NCBI GenBank assembly: GCA_958295665.1
Contig: OY282560.1
Location: 194,365,011-194,429,010, forward strand
Length of the DNA stretch: 64,000 nucleotides
Direction of reading: 5' to 3'
Origin: Tipula vernalis
Taxonomy: Eukaryota > Arthropoda > Insecta > Diptera > Tipulidae
Part shown: piece after piece, positions 44,096-55,610 of the stretch
How the letters are laid out: every line of letters starts with the position of its first letter
Numbering within the stretch: position 1 is the first letter of the stretch
Made by a program: the position numbers and the translations under genes
Notes under the pieces: generated by a model
Told to the model about the DNA's origin: nothing
The model's database searches: none
The model's input: the letters and a program-made list of their open reading frames with translations, nothing else

Positions 44096-44267
44096 CATAG
44101 GTGTCTGGAACCGAGTCGAGATTTTAATACTAACATTCTTTTTCTTTCCTTCGGTCCTGTTATTGATGACGGATGTATGGAGGGCCCAGCGGCATCCGGT
44201 GGTCTAGTAGCTTAGGCTTGGTCGTACATTCTGATCAATCGATCAATAAAATTTAAATTGTTAAGGA

Positions 44268-45246
44268 TAAGAATATATATAAATGCAAAAGAAAAATTCT
44301 CATAAATTTTTATTAGATATTATGGCAACTAACGTTCAACCTAAATGCTATAATTTTTCGTAAGCTAGTTTGATTTAAACCTCCACTTAAAATAGAATTA
44401 GAAATAATTAATATAAATACATATATTAAGAAACAAGAAATTAATATTGAAGGTGAAATTTTTTGTCAAGTTATTAAAATAAAATTATTAGTTCAGTTTA
44501 ATCCATCTATTGTGGTGGTGGTTATTGATACGTTAGATATAGTTTGTGCCCGGCTGAACCACCCTTCCACTTTCCGAACGCACGCGTTTGGGGCACGTGC
44601 TGAGCTCGATATTATAAACTCGGAGATTTATGTTGCTACTCTCACACTAATAATAAATACGATGGTTTATATTTACGTTACAATACTTATAACGATTGAA
44701 AATTCACTTTATTAAAATATTTAAATTTACAGAAATAAATAATAAAATTAGAACACAAATGCGGTGTTACTTGTTCGCCATCTTATTAACCTCTTTTTTA
44801 TTTAGGGGTCGAGTTAGTGAGTACCATTTTGGCGCCGTCAATATATTCGCCCAGTGAACCGCAAGTTATATGGGGGAGCGTACCGTTGACGCCACACTAT
44901 TACTCCGAGGGAATCAAATAAACATGGAATTAATTATTACAGGATATATTAAAATAAATTCTCAAAAATATCAATTTATATTAATAGAAAATATTATTAA
45001 AATTACCGAAAAAAAGAATAGCGGAGGCTAAAGCTTGGGTTAAAAAATACTTTAAAGATGCTTCAGAAGCTATAAGATTATTATAATTTATTATAAAGAG
45101 GATAAAGATAATAAATTAATTTCTAATTCTATTCAGGCTCTTAATCATGAATTTGAGGAGATGGTAATTAATAAAGTTTCGCTTATTAAAGAAATTAAAA
45201 ATAATAATTTAGATGAATTTTTGAAAATTAAAAATAAAAGGATTAA
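44268..45246 (-). pseudogene. Numt: nd2 (NADH dehydrogenase subunit 2) remnant
   Basis: Read on the minus strand with the invertebrate mitochondrial code (TGA as Trp), the fragments give SSNSW, EINLLSL, EASLKYFLTQALASAILFF (about 45160-45010), then across the solo LTR GLNW, and finally SGGLNQTSLRKIIAF and NKNLW (about 44395-44300). All match nd2. Many stops and frameshifts exist under either code. The gene abuts trnM at 45247. The C-terminal part is missing between here and the trnW remnant at ~41340. Confidence 0.8.
44511..44896. mobile_element. Solo LTR in the nd2 numt
   Basis: 386 bp beginning TGTGGTGGTGG and ending GACGCCACA (TG...CA with TGTGG/CCACA inverted ends). It is flanked by CTAT at 44507-44510 and 44897-44900. 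Removing it rejoins the nd2 reading at the ...EV(M/I)-(D/E)GLNW point. A 4-bp duplication suggests a Gypsy-group LTR. The internal part has been lost, presumably by LTR-LTR recombination. Confidence 0.82.
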
Positions 45247-45440
45247 AACCTTTATAAATGGGGTATGAACCCACCAATTAGGTTAATTAGCTTATATTTT
45301 TATGTTTTGGTGTATGATGCTCAAAAATGTTTGATACTTTTCGAAATAGTTTAATTCTATTAAATATAATAATGTGATTTGAAATCATATAATTTACAAT
45401 ATAGGTAATCCTTTTGTCAGGCAAGTCATTATTTTATATG
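45247..45440. pseudogene. Numt: trnM (-), trnQ (+), trnI (-)
   Basis: 45250-45300 is reversed tRNA-Met (GGGGTATGAACCC around the CAT anticodon). 45301-45368 is tRNA-Gln on plus (TTTGGTGTATGATGC, anticodon TTG in GTTTGATAC). 45372-45436 is reversed tRNA-Ile (complement of TTGCCTGACAAAAGGATTAC). The order and strands equal the ancestral insect trnI-trnQ-trnM cluster read backwards. The tRNA-Ile anticodon region is mutated, so none is expected to function. Confidence 0.8.
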
Positions 45441-45514
45441 AAATAAATTGGTGACGCAGTTATTAAATGAATTTTTATTAAGTAATATTTTTTAGTTTAA
45501 AATTGTGTAATAGC

Positions 45515-48215
45515 TGAAATGATCCGAATAGAACATTTAAGCGAACATGAAAACAGGGTTCTTATAAACACTATTTATGAGAATCAAAAGGTCCTGTTAA
45601 AGCAGAATGAAAAACTATCTGCTACAGATACTATACAGATATCCTCACCACTTTAAAAAAGACGTAAAAGATCACATGGTGCTAGATAGTGAAATTGTTC
45701 GAAATTCCAGCAGCCCTCACTCTTCCCCTGTACAGGTAGTGGGTTTAAAGTCTGGCTTCCACCAGATCCCAATGGATAATGATTCACAAGAAAAAGCTGC
45801 ATTTTCTAACAATCAGGGGCACTTCGAATTTACCCGAATGCCATTCGGATTAAAAAACGGGCCCGCAACTTTCCAAAGGGCCATGACCAATGTCCTTCAC
45901 GGACTAACAAGAAAAATTTGTTACGTATATCTGAACGATATCATAGTTGTAGGCTTTAATCTAGATAACCACATCAAAACTCTTCAAGAAGTCCTTAAGC
46001 CCTTATCACAATTCAACCTGAAAATACAGCTTGATAAGTATGAATTTCTCAAAACAGAAACATAATTCCTATATGCCATATCACACAAGATGGGGTTAAA
46101 CCGAATCCTGACAAAATAAAAAAAAATTCTTGAGTGGCCAATACCAACCACTCAAAAGCAGATCAAACAATTCCTCGGCTTGTCGGGATATTATCGAAGA
46201 CTTATTAATAATAATTCCAAAAATTTCTAAAAATTTGACTAAATTTCTAAAAAAAGGGCTTTTGTTAATATTGTAGACCCAGAATACATAAAATCCTTTG
46301 AAGTATAGCTACAGATCAAATATTAGCCTATCCGGATTACAATAAACCCTTCATCCTGACAACGGATGCATCCGAATACGCTTTAGGTGCTTTTCTTTGA
46401 AAATACTAATAGCATTTGCATCTAGAACGCTACATGACACTGAAATAAGATATGCGACAAACAAAAGGGAGGCGCTCGCTATAATCTGGGCGGTGTAAAA
46501 ATATCAGCCGTATCTTTACGGTAACAAATTTACCTTGGTGACTGAACATAAGCCCCTTGCTTTCATTAAGACTTCCGAAAAGAACTCTAAAATTTTTAGA
46601 TGGCGTCTGGCGTTGGACAATTTTGATTATGATGTAATTTATAAGCAAGGTAGAACTAACGTTGTAGCCAACGCTCTTAGTAGACTTCCAATAGAGAAAG
46701 TTAAACCAAATCACGAAGAGGAAATTAATTTTCATAATCTAGATAAGCAAGGATCAAACCCAGAGAATACCTATGCAGAATAATGCATCAAATAGTGACT
46801 CAGACTCAGACACCGTGCATTCAGCCAACACGGAAAGCAATCAACAATCCTAGCTACGGAAATCTTATACGGAATTATTCAGGAAGCATGTAGAGAGACC
46901 TTCTAAGAAAAACGTCACTTTGTATTTGTTGCCAGAATGGTTGAAGATGCGACTAACGAGGACCGTCAAAATTCAATTATAATAAAATAGCCCGAAAGAG
47001 CTCATAGGGGTACAAAAGAAGTAAAAAATCAAATTAAAAGATTCTGTTTCTTCCCTAAGATGGCCCGCAAAATAAAATTTTACATTAACTCCTGTACGAC
47101 CGAAAGCCGAACAACATTAAAATTTGGCCAAGGCCAATTACATGAAAACCTTTAGAAAGAGTGCACATTGATATATTCAGTATCAACATAACCAATTTTC
47201 TATCTATATTTGATTCATTTTCAAAACATCTACAGATGGTTTTGATAAACACAAAAAATCTCACAGATGTAACAGCAGCCTTAATAAAATACTTTACCCT
47301 TTTTGGTATACCACATTCTGTTGTCTCAGATCATCAGGCCACTTTTCAATCCGCTCAATTCAAATACTTTCTAAATAAACTAAATATTAAATTGGAATAA
47401 GCATCCTCATCTGAATCCAACGGGCAAATAGAAAGAGCACACGCAACTTTAATAGAGATTTTTAACACGAACAAACACAAAAACTCAAGCGCTAACACAA
47501 TAACTACCATAGAATTGTATGTTGCATTGTTCAATAACACTGTACACTCTTCAATCGGCTTCACGCCAAACGAGGTGATCTTTAGTGAAAATAAACTTAT
47601 AAACCCAGAGGAAATCCAAGCTCAGACAAAAAACATATTCCAAAGCGTGGGGAATAACTAACAATTACCAGTGAGTCGAATGGTTAACCAAACAGGTCAG
47701 GTCGTATTTTTAAAGCCAAATATAAGAACAAAAGCCCAACCTAGAGGGATTCAAACTAATGTAAAAAATACTATATAACTGAAATAAAAACAAAATAAAA
47801 AGATTAAAAATTATCTAATCAAATTTCCATTAAACATCAATTCAGAAATAGATACATTTTTACAAAAATCTGGAAAAAATATAAAAAGAAAGAAGAAATT
47901 TATGTATTTAATATTAAAATTTATTGTATTAACCATTTTATCACAAATTTTGTATGAAAAAAAATTAATAAAAAATTCCAGTCGTTCGAAATTAGAATTG
48001 AGACCCAGAGAATCCAAGGAGCTCTACAGAACCTACAAATAAGCCAACAGCTAGTAAACGAAACTAATATCGAGTCAATCATAAAACAAAATATCCCAAA
48101 TCGCAAGAAGCTATCACATGTGTTCTCAGACAAATGGGCCATCAATTTTGGATATGGACGCTATCAGGAGGTGTATTTGCAAAATTTGTGCCAGCTGCTG
48201 CGGTTAGATAAACAA
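45515..48215 (+). pseudogene. Gypsy-type pol fragment, LTR-less and decayed
   Basis: Starts near 45515 (IRIEHLSEHE), then reverse transcriptase 45607-46065 with SGFHQIPMDN, FTRMPFGLKNGPATFQRAM and YLNDI in place of YxDD. RNase H remnants follow at 46310-46400 and 46535-46783 (VTEHKPLAF, WRLALDNFDYDVIYKQG). The integrase at 47150-47640 has VHIDIFSINITNF, VVSDHQATFQSAQF, SSESNGQIERAHATL and NNTVHSSIGFTPNEV. A possible post-integrase or env-like remnant follows (QRIQGALQNLQISQQLVNET at ~48005). No LTRs are present. It separates trnI from 12S sequence in the numt, i.e. it sits at the control-region position. Confidence 0.82.
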
Positions 48216-48239
48216 TATAAATGAATTAGTTTAAATTAT

Positions 48240-48723
48240 AATTAAATTTTTTATTTTATAAAAAAAAATAATTTATTAGGTATAAATAAATAATAAAATA
48301 GGATTAGATACCATATTGTTTAAAATGTAATTAAGTAATCTAGAATAGTATTAGTTATTTTCTTGAAATTTAAAAAAATTGGAGATATTTTAGTCTATTC
48401 AGAGGAACCTGTTTTATAATTGATAATTCACGCTGGACCTTACTTAATTTTGTTTAGTATGTATACCGCCGTCGTCGGAATGTCTTAAAAAAGGAATAAT
48501 TTTCTAAAATTTCTAATATAAATTATGTGGCAGGTCAATAAATTTGTTTTTGGATAAAATATTGAAATATTTTTTTGATTTGAAATTGGATTTGAAAGTA
48601 AAATAAAAATGAAAAATTATTTGATTTTAGCAGTAAAGTATGGACATATCGCCCTTTTCTATCATTATTAAGATGAGATAAGTCGTAACATAGGAGATGT
48701 ACCGGAAGGTGTATCTAGAAAGA
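48240..48723 (+). pseudogene. Numt: mitochondrial 12S rRNA, 3' half
   Basis: Conserved small-subunit rRNA landmarks occur in order: GGATTAGATACC (48301), CAGAGGAACCTGTTTTATAA (48400s), GTATACCGCCGTCG (48460s), GATAAGTCGTAACATAGGAG and GTGTATCTAGAAAGA (48715). The strand and position agree with a backwards mitochondrial segment continuing from nd2-trnM-trnQ-trnI. Confidence 0.9.
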
Positions 48724-48868
48724 CGATTTAAAGCTTAAATAGTAAAGTTTTTCATTAACATTCGAGAGAAATTCGTGCGATTCGATTTAAATTGATAAAT
48801 AAATCTTACTAAATTTTTTATTTAATTACTAAATTAATAAAAATCAAGTTATTGAAATAGATTAGAGG
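48724..48868 (+). pseudogene. Numt: trnV and start of 16S rRNA
   Basis: 48725-48793 (GATTTAAAGCTTAAATAGTA to GATTTAAATTG) matches insect mitochondrial tRNA-Val, with a damaged anticodon loop. About 75 bp of AT-rich sequence follows at the position of the 16S 5' end. The mitochondrial similarity stops where repeat B begins at ~48870. Confidence 0.65.
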
Positions 48869-48869
48869 C

Positions 48870-49840
48870 ATATAAAGTTAGCCATGGATTTTATCGCAGA
48901 AAATAAAAAAAAATAATCAGGCAATACTAATAAAATTATGCAACATATACTCATGTGTGAAGTTATCCAAGCCCAGGATTTTATTATATTTAATTTGTAG
49001 CGACTCACTCATGTGCATCAATATTTACATTCGTTCAGCGCTACAATATATCAACCACATACTATATATTGACGCGCACTCAATCCACATACCTTGTTTC
49101 ATCACCGCGATATATCAAACACATATATCAGCGCTCTCGTATACATGACACACAATCAACCGCAACCGCTTGACCAAAAAACCAAATTATCGATTACCAT
49201 TCTGGCGTACTTCATTATTGTACGAACTAATTTTGTTTTCATCGTTTTCTAGACAGTGTATTCAAAAAAAACAAAAACCAAAAAAAAGATAAAAAAAAGA
49301 ACGCAGTACACATTATATAAAATATTCATAAACAAAATATCAAAAAAAGACGCGCGTCCATTTTGTAAGTTTCACATAGTTGTGAATAATTAATTTTTTT
49401 CTTCATAATTATAATATTATCATCTTAATTACTATAGTTATAAGTGTAATAATAAAGTTATGTAATAATTAAGAACAAAATAAATAATTGAAATTGTCAA
49501 AATTTAATAGTAAGCAACTGAGTAATTTATTTGAGCATTTAATAGTATATATAGCTCAGTGACGTATAGCTTAAGTTAAGCGTCTACATCTGTAAAAATT
49601 GATTGTGGGATTACAACATTAATTGCCTGCATCGGCAGATACTTATTCCCACAAATTAAAATAAATATAATTTCTTTAAAATCAAATCAATGAAAAACAA
49701 AGAAAATCAAATATAAAATATTTTAGTTATGTACTTCTAAAAACCAAATTGGTTTGAAACAAAAATTCATAATTACCAGTATTGAAAATAAATCGTGGTA
49801 TTTTTATTGTTTATTATAGTGCGCCAAAGCTATAAAACTT
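48870..49840 (+). repeat. Repeat B, copy 1 (carries a solo LTR)
   Basis: 48870-48995 plus 49654-49830 match 57356-57655 nearly continuously, starting AAGTTAGCCA(A/T)GGATTTTAT and ending TATTATAGTGCGCCAAAGCTA. The extra 658 bp in this copy is a solo LTR. No coding frame is present. Confidence 0.85.
48996..49653. mobile_element. Solo LTR in repeat B
   Basis: 658 bp starting TGTAGCGACTCACTCATG and ending CTTATTCCCACA, flanked by AATT on both sides (48992-48995, 49654-49657). The uninterrupted sister copy at ~57470 has a single AATT at this point, which proves the insertion and the 4-bp duplication. The size and duplication length fit a Gypsy-group LTR. It is unrelated to the 386-bp LTR at 44511. 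Confidence 0.9.
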
Positions 49841-49856
49841 ACTTTTTTTGTTATAG

Positions 49857-50310
49857 TGTTCCAACCAAAAGAACCAACTGGCAAGTACGGCGTCGTCATC
49901 AAATCCAAAACCACTGGAGGATTAATTTAATAATTCGTCATCATAGAATTTCATCATTATGGAACAATGGTATTAATCGGAACTTAAATTTATGTAATAC
50001 AATCGGTGTTATCCCGGAACAAAATCAATTCAATCGGAAGAAAACAGCCAGGGAACCGTAACCAGCACGTAAAAAAACTTTGAAAGTAAATTTGTTCGAA
50101 GATAAACTACCCGAGTATCGTTGGTTCCCTGATTAAAGCGAAGTTGACCTTACTTTATAAACATATCGTACGTGGAGGCATACCTATCAAGTTATTAACG
50201 TTTAGAAATAAGCTTAAATAAGGGCAAGGATCCGCTTAATTTAGTTGTTTCTTAGATTTAGAAATTTGAATCGCCTGTATCAGTTGTAATTCATGTAGTC
50301 TACATAGTAC
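49857..50310 (+). repeat. Arm 1 of a distant inverted duplication with an exon-like end
   Basis: Matches the reverse complement of 59886-60352. It follows a splice-acceptor-like TTTTTTTGTTATAG and encodes, with breaks, VPTKRTNWQVRRRHQIQNHW, IRHHRISSLWNNGINRNLNL, IGVIPEQNQFNR and KVNLFEDKLPEYRWFPD-stop. About 170 bp of untranslated-looking sequence follows. It looks like the last exon plus 3' untranslated region of a host gene that I cannot identify. A stop (REP-stop) occurs in this copy but not in the partner. Confidence 0.5.
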
Positions 50311-53300
50311 TATTCTAACTTATTTCTGGAGAAAGGCATGATTTACAAAAATCATTATCATAACAACTTTATTTGACAAATTTTGGAGACGATACCATTT
50401 TGAAAAAAAAAAAAAAATCCAAGGAAAATGTAGATGTAGATGTTTTTATAAGCGCTAATTAAATCTGGTTCCTTTGTAGGTAATATAGTAATATCATAGA
50501 CAAACCGACAGACCAATAGTTGGGACGAAAGACTAACAGACAAACTACTTTTAAACCATTTTCTGACTAGGAAAACAGAACAAAACTTATTATACCAAGT
50601 GCCCTTCATGTACTAATACCTACAATTATTAAATAATGAGTATATAAACCGCATTTTTCATAAAAAACATTTGTTAAAAATATCATTAAAAATGGAAATA
50701 TCTCATGAAATCAATAAAATTTGTATTATATGCCGAAACATGGTATTCAGATAAATGTACATTTCAACCAAATTATAGCTCTCCCGGGTGATTATTCCAA
50801 ATGATATTTCGTATTCAACCACCAAAATTGAATATCCACTGGGCAAAAAATAAAAATTTATAGTTTACCATTTGCAACGTATATAAACCTCTATAAAATT
50901 AATAACAAAAATTGGTTCAAATAAAAAACCTGATGAAACCCATTTCGGTCAGACGTGAAAATTACAATTCCTATAATATTACATGTACCAATCAAATCGA
51001 TTTATTGACGTCCAATGTCTAATTTAAGTTGATTTAATTTGGTTTTCGTGTATATCGTGTTTCGTTGGAATTTTACATGATTCTGTGTCGCATACGTACG
51101 TATATAGTTTGAAAATTTTACTATTTTTCTGCTGATTTAGCGTTTGAAAATTTTCGAAATGCTTTACTTAAAAAAATGAAGCCACACACTGTACACACAT
51201 TATAGAGAAAAGAAATAAGAGATTCAATTTATGAATATGATATTATAAAAATAAATCTAGCAAAACCCTAAGGGGGATGTATCCATTTATAGTAATATAA
51301 GGTGATGTATATAATACATCCAGATATCACGATAAAGTGAAAACGTTGCAAAATATTCTTCTCATTGAACCGAAAATGGTTTTTCTAATTTTATTTTATT
51401 GTTTTAAATGTACACAACCAGGTATGATAAACTAGCTAGCATGTTTAGCGTGTTTTGGTACGAATGGTTGAAATAAAATTTTTGATAGACGAGAGTCGAC
51501 CGCACATTTTTTTATATGTTGATCAATCGCCTTGAGACAAAATAATACGTAGATAAATGTTAAATAAATCAACAATCCATTTAGCCCGCATGATATCATT
51601 GCAAAATGTCTGTTACAGGCAGTCGACATACACCACCATCTCAGATAAAACATTCGATATATAAAAAACAAAAAATTTATAAATAAATAAACTTTGGTAT
51701 TTCAACCATCTATCTCTCAAAAAAAAAAAGAAAAAAAATTGGGAAGCACAAATTTAATATTCTATTTTCAGTTCATATCATAAAATGAATATTTCAACAA
51801 TTTTTTTTTTTTTATTAAGTTTGGGAGGTATGGTTTTTACCCTACTACATATTATACATAGCTACTAGCTAGGGTAAGGAATAAACACACACGCATGCAC
51901 ACAGGAAAAAGGATTATTTTTGCCTCTTCTTTCGTTTTTTTTTTTTTTTTTTTTTCGTATCAGTTCACTTAACTTTATAGATTATAAATTTGATTCGAAA
52001 TGGTTTTGAGTAGGTCAGCTGGAATTTATTTAATAATGTTAATGTTTCGCTTAATTTTTAATTTTTGGTTATTTAATTTAAAAATAATTTTTTTGAATTT
52101 TGGTGTTTCATAAATATTACACATAATCTCTTGTCGACCTTTTAAGAAAACCTTAAATACTTCCAGAATAGTTTAAATGAAAAAAGAAAGTTTAACAAGG
52201 TCTTGTCGACGAGGTGTTGGTGTTGACAATTGTGTAGATTACATCATTGTAGTCGCTTAGAAAATGAGTGTAGTGATCATTTCGCCAACAAGTCATAAAG
52301 CTGACACATCCACATTACCGGCCAGATAGATGACCGAGACGACCACTTCGCCAACAAGACCGTCGACTGACACAACCATATCGTCAACAAAACTGATGGC
52401 CGGGAACCGTATACAAAGTCAGATAGCAGAAACTATGATATGAGCCGATACAACCACTTCGCTGATAACATGGCGTACGTGTGATTGTGATATAAACCCC
52501 AAATTATCAGATTTTAAGATTTTTTTGATAGTTCTTTCGTGTCGCGCAGAGGTATTCCATTCCTTTCAAGCTAAGTATCGGTCTCTACTCTACTTGAAGT
52601 AGGCATGTACCAGTGTGGACAAACATATGAAACCTGAAAGTCTAACTCCGTTACTGGTGAAGTGAACAAAAATGTGTACACCAGTAATTGATTTGAATGC
52701 TGTGATATTTATACGTATCTATATAGGTACATGACGTATTTTAATTACAGTTGCATCGTTTATTTTATTCGAATGGGTTTACAGTTGCCGGTTACCTGTG
52801 CTATCGGCGATATGCTCGTTTCGGTGAATTGTCGGCGATAGGGGAGGATATCTCTGATTATTGCGGCCATTTGATGTGTTTTAGACGATGTGATCCTGTC
52901 GATTATTGTCAGCCAAGTGGCCGGTCGGCGAAATGGTTTTCGACTATGTAAAGGTCTAAAGAGACCAAATTATAGAAATCCTGTCAAAAATGATCAAAAA
53001 TTGAATTGGTCCAAAACCACTTTTCTCAACGTTTCCAATATCCCTGAGTCTAAAAAAGCAAAAAAGAAAAAAAAGCCGTCCGTCTGTCTGGATGTCTGTA
53101 TGTATGTACCCATGGTATCTCGAGAACAACTTGTTCGATATCGAACTTTTTTTTGCCAATCTGTTTCTATGGTCAAGGCCGAGATTTAAAAAGCTTTTGG
53201 AACCTGTGCGTTAAGAAGGTCGGGTACCTGCCATACGAATTGACCCAAAATACCTGCTTATAGAAATATTTGCCAATTTTTTATACATATATGCTGGTTT

Positions 53301-54750
53301 GAGCATTGAGTTAGATATTGAGTTTCGGGTTGATTTGAAGGTTAAGTTAGAGGTCAATTTGCAGGTTGAGTTCAAGTTGAGTTAGAGTTGGGGTGGGGTT
53401 AATATATAGTGAGCAATTGATCAATTTTTTATATATACTGGTTTGAGGATTGAGTTGAAAGAGAGTTTGCGGTTCGGTTGAGGGTTGAGTTGCGGACCGT
53501 TTGCGGGTTGAATTGGGGTTGGGATGGTGTTGGACCAGTGTTTAGTGAGCAGTAGATCAATCTATAAAATAAAGTGAGTTCTTGTATGTGTGTAAATCAA
53601 ATGTGTATGATACATAAACAAATCCACACGACTTGACCGATTTGAATCAAACTTAACACAAATATTGTTTAAGACTTAACAAGGGTCACTGTTAATATCT
53701 CAAACCTCAAATTGAACCTTTTACATTTCAAATTAAACCTTTAGCGAATTTAATGTATGGCCAATTAGAATGGAACTTATCTATTTCTGAACTAATTTTA
53801 GTGAAATTTGACTTCCGTTTTCCAAGTAATTTTAAATCAATATTCTTCCTCACATTCAACACTTCCTACTTTAATATTACTAAATGCTTATTATCTTTAT
53901 ATGCGGTAGTTAGGGGTAGCAACTCGAGTACATGGAGAAAGAAATACTTTTTACCATTCGTTCAAAATATAGGAAAGCTAAATAAATGGAAATGAATGTA
54001 TGTATATGTATGTACATCCTTTCAACCTCAAAAATTCGAAATATTACTTTTCATTTTCGTGTTTTAGTTCCTCGACATTTTTCATTTCCTTCATCCTGTA
54101 TTTACCTCTTTTCATTTTATTTTTTTGGTTTTTTTTTTTGCATAGTAGATGTACAAACAGCATCAAAAACCTAAAGTTTGGGTTAGTGTACATAAAGCTT
54201 ATTCTTTATTTAAGTTATAATTTTTGTGAATAGCATAAATTTACAAAAATGGGAAAACTCTTTCGAATTTGTTCTATTTGTACTCGTATTTGTGAATGGA
54301 AATCTAAACCAAGAAAATTATTCGAACAACAATCGTTGCTGTGGTATAAAAACAACAAATAAAGTTTTTATATTTTTATCAACCGACAAGAATGAACGAT
54401 TACTGAAATAAAGAATGAAATTAATTGAGCACTTCTCGGAATACTATTTCTAATATCTAGACGGGACTTGTACTTGATAGTAATGGCGAATATTTCGATT
54501 ATTAATCTTTGTTATAAGTATCTTTTCACAAAAGTTAAATTTGATCAAAAAAAAACAGCCGAGTTTCTACTTGCACACCGATTTGTTTTAAAAATTCAGT
54601 TTCATCATTAAAAGCTGTTTTAAAATTTAACAAACAAGGTTGTACTGGAGCATGCTTATCTAAAGAAATTTGGATGAATCACCGTCACCAATCCAAGATT
54701 TCTGCCAAAAACAATAATTTTATTTATTTTGCAACAAACCTTTAGACTGC
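50311..54750. other. 4.4 kb mostly without recognised features
   Basis: Contains simple tracts (T-run at ~51938), a loosely repetitive segment at 52220-52470 (GCCAACAAG, GACACAACCA), a guanine/thymine-rich minisatellite-like stretch at 53300-53530 built from GGTTGAGTT variants, and a minus-strand hydrophobic frame at 51671-51432 that I cannot assign. No gene is supported. Confidence 0.45.
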
Positions 54751-54829
54751 AATTCTAAAACAGTAAAAGGTAAAGTACCTGCTGGTTCTTTATAAGGGAT
54801 ATGCTTAATTGTACAAGTTTCCAGGGGCA

Positions 54830-55008
54830 CCCCTATTCCAGGACCTGATGGACCTCAGTAGGATGGACGTCAGGAGTATCCAGCGCTTTGTTAATAGCTC
54901 AAAATGGTTCCAATGAGTTGGAGGAAACAATTATTCGTGGTATGGCTACGGACCATTTTTGTGTCTATGCCTGGTCCTAGTGGACCGCCACCCAAACCTA
55001 ACCTAACG
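54830..55008 (+). mobile_element. 3' fragment of a non-LTR retrotransposon in cob numt, copy 1
   Basis: Encodes the last residues of a Jockey/R1-type ORF2 (...DVRSIQRFVNSSKWFQ-stop) and ends CCCAAACCTAACCTAAC. It is flanked by two diverged copies of the same cob stretch (CTGGTTCTTTATAAGG..., ~54778-54828 and ~55012-55060), so the duplication is unusually long or reflects a separate local duplication. It belongs to the same family as 55611-56201 by the shared SSKWFQ end. Confidence 0.7.
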
Positions 55009-55610
55009 TGCCTACTGGTTCTTTATAAGGATTATGTTTAATTGTACAAATTTCAACTGGACTTTTTTTAGCAATATACATTATATAGCTAATATTAATT
55101 TAGCTTTCAATAGTGTTGCTCATATCTATCGCCATGTAAATTATGTTTGATTATTACGAACTTTACATGCAAATGGAGCCTCATTCTTCTTCATTTGTAT
55201 TTATATTCATATTGGTCGAGGAATTTGTTACATAACCTATTTATATCATTTAATTTAATCCGTAGGAGTTCTTATTTTATTTGCTGTAATAGCAACAGTT
55301 TTCATAGTATATGTACTTTCTTGAGGAGAAATCATTCTGAGGAGCAACAGTTATTACTAATTTATTATCATCAATTCCCTATTTAGGAACTGGTCTTGTT
55401 GTAGGAGGATTCGCTATTGATAGTGATACATTAACTCGTTTCTTTACTTTTCATTTTTATAACCATTTATTGTTGCAGCTATAACCATAATACACTTATT
55501 ATTTTTACATCAAACAGGTTAAAAAAACCCACCACCTATTTATTTTATCATTACCACCTATTTATGTTTTTAATATTACTTGCAATTGTAATTCTTTTAA
55601 CATAAATTGG

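Larger units (their letters stand above)
41352..44267 (+). mobile_element. Family A retroposon, copy 3, with a 5S rRNA-like head, split by a hAT element
   Basis: Body blocks at 41435-41722 (GGGGGCGAGTA start) and 44104-44254 match family A. The latter ends with GATCAATCGATCAATAAA. Immediately upstream, 41375-41425 resembles the 3' third of 5S ribosomal RNA (GAGATGGGTGACTGCTCGGG, then ACTATGTGTTGTTGG). Candidate flanking duplications are AAATTGTCAAGAA (41352-41364) and AAATTGTTAAGGA (44255-44267), which enclose the 5S part as well. The other two copies in the window lack the 5S part. Confidence 0.6.

Noticed and set aside
44512..44715. 67-residue plus frame as a gene
   Set aside because: Lies wholly within the 386-bp solo LTR.
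48240..48793. Functional 12S rRNA and tRNA-Val genes, or a mitochondrial contig
   Set aside because: Anticodon damage, broken flanking genes, nested nuclear transposons and non-mitochondrial flanks show nuclear copies.
51432..51671. 79-residue minus frame as a membrane protein exon
   Set aside because: Hydrophobic and somewhat protein-like, but isolated, with no splice partner or recognised family; left unannotated.
53986..54411. Three overlapping plus frames near 54.0-54.4 kb
   Set aside because: Phe/Tyr/Leu-rich low-complexity translations of AT-rich DNA, mutually overlapping and without motifs.
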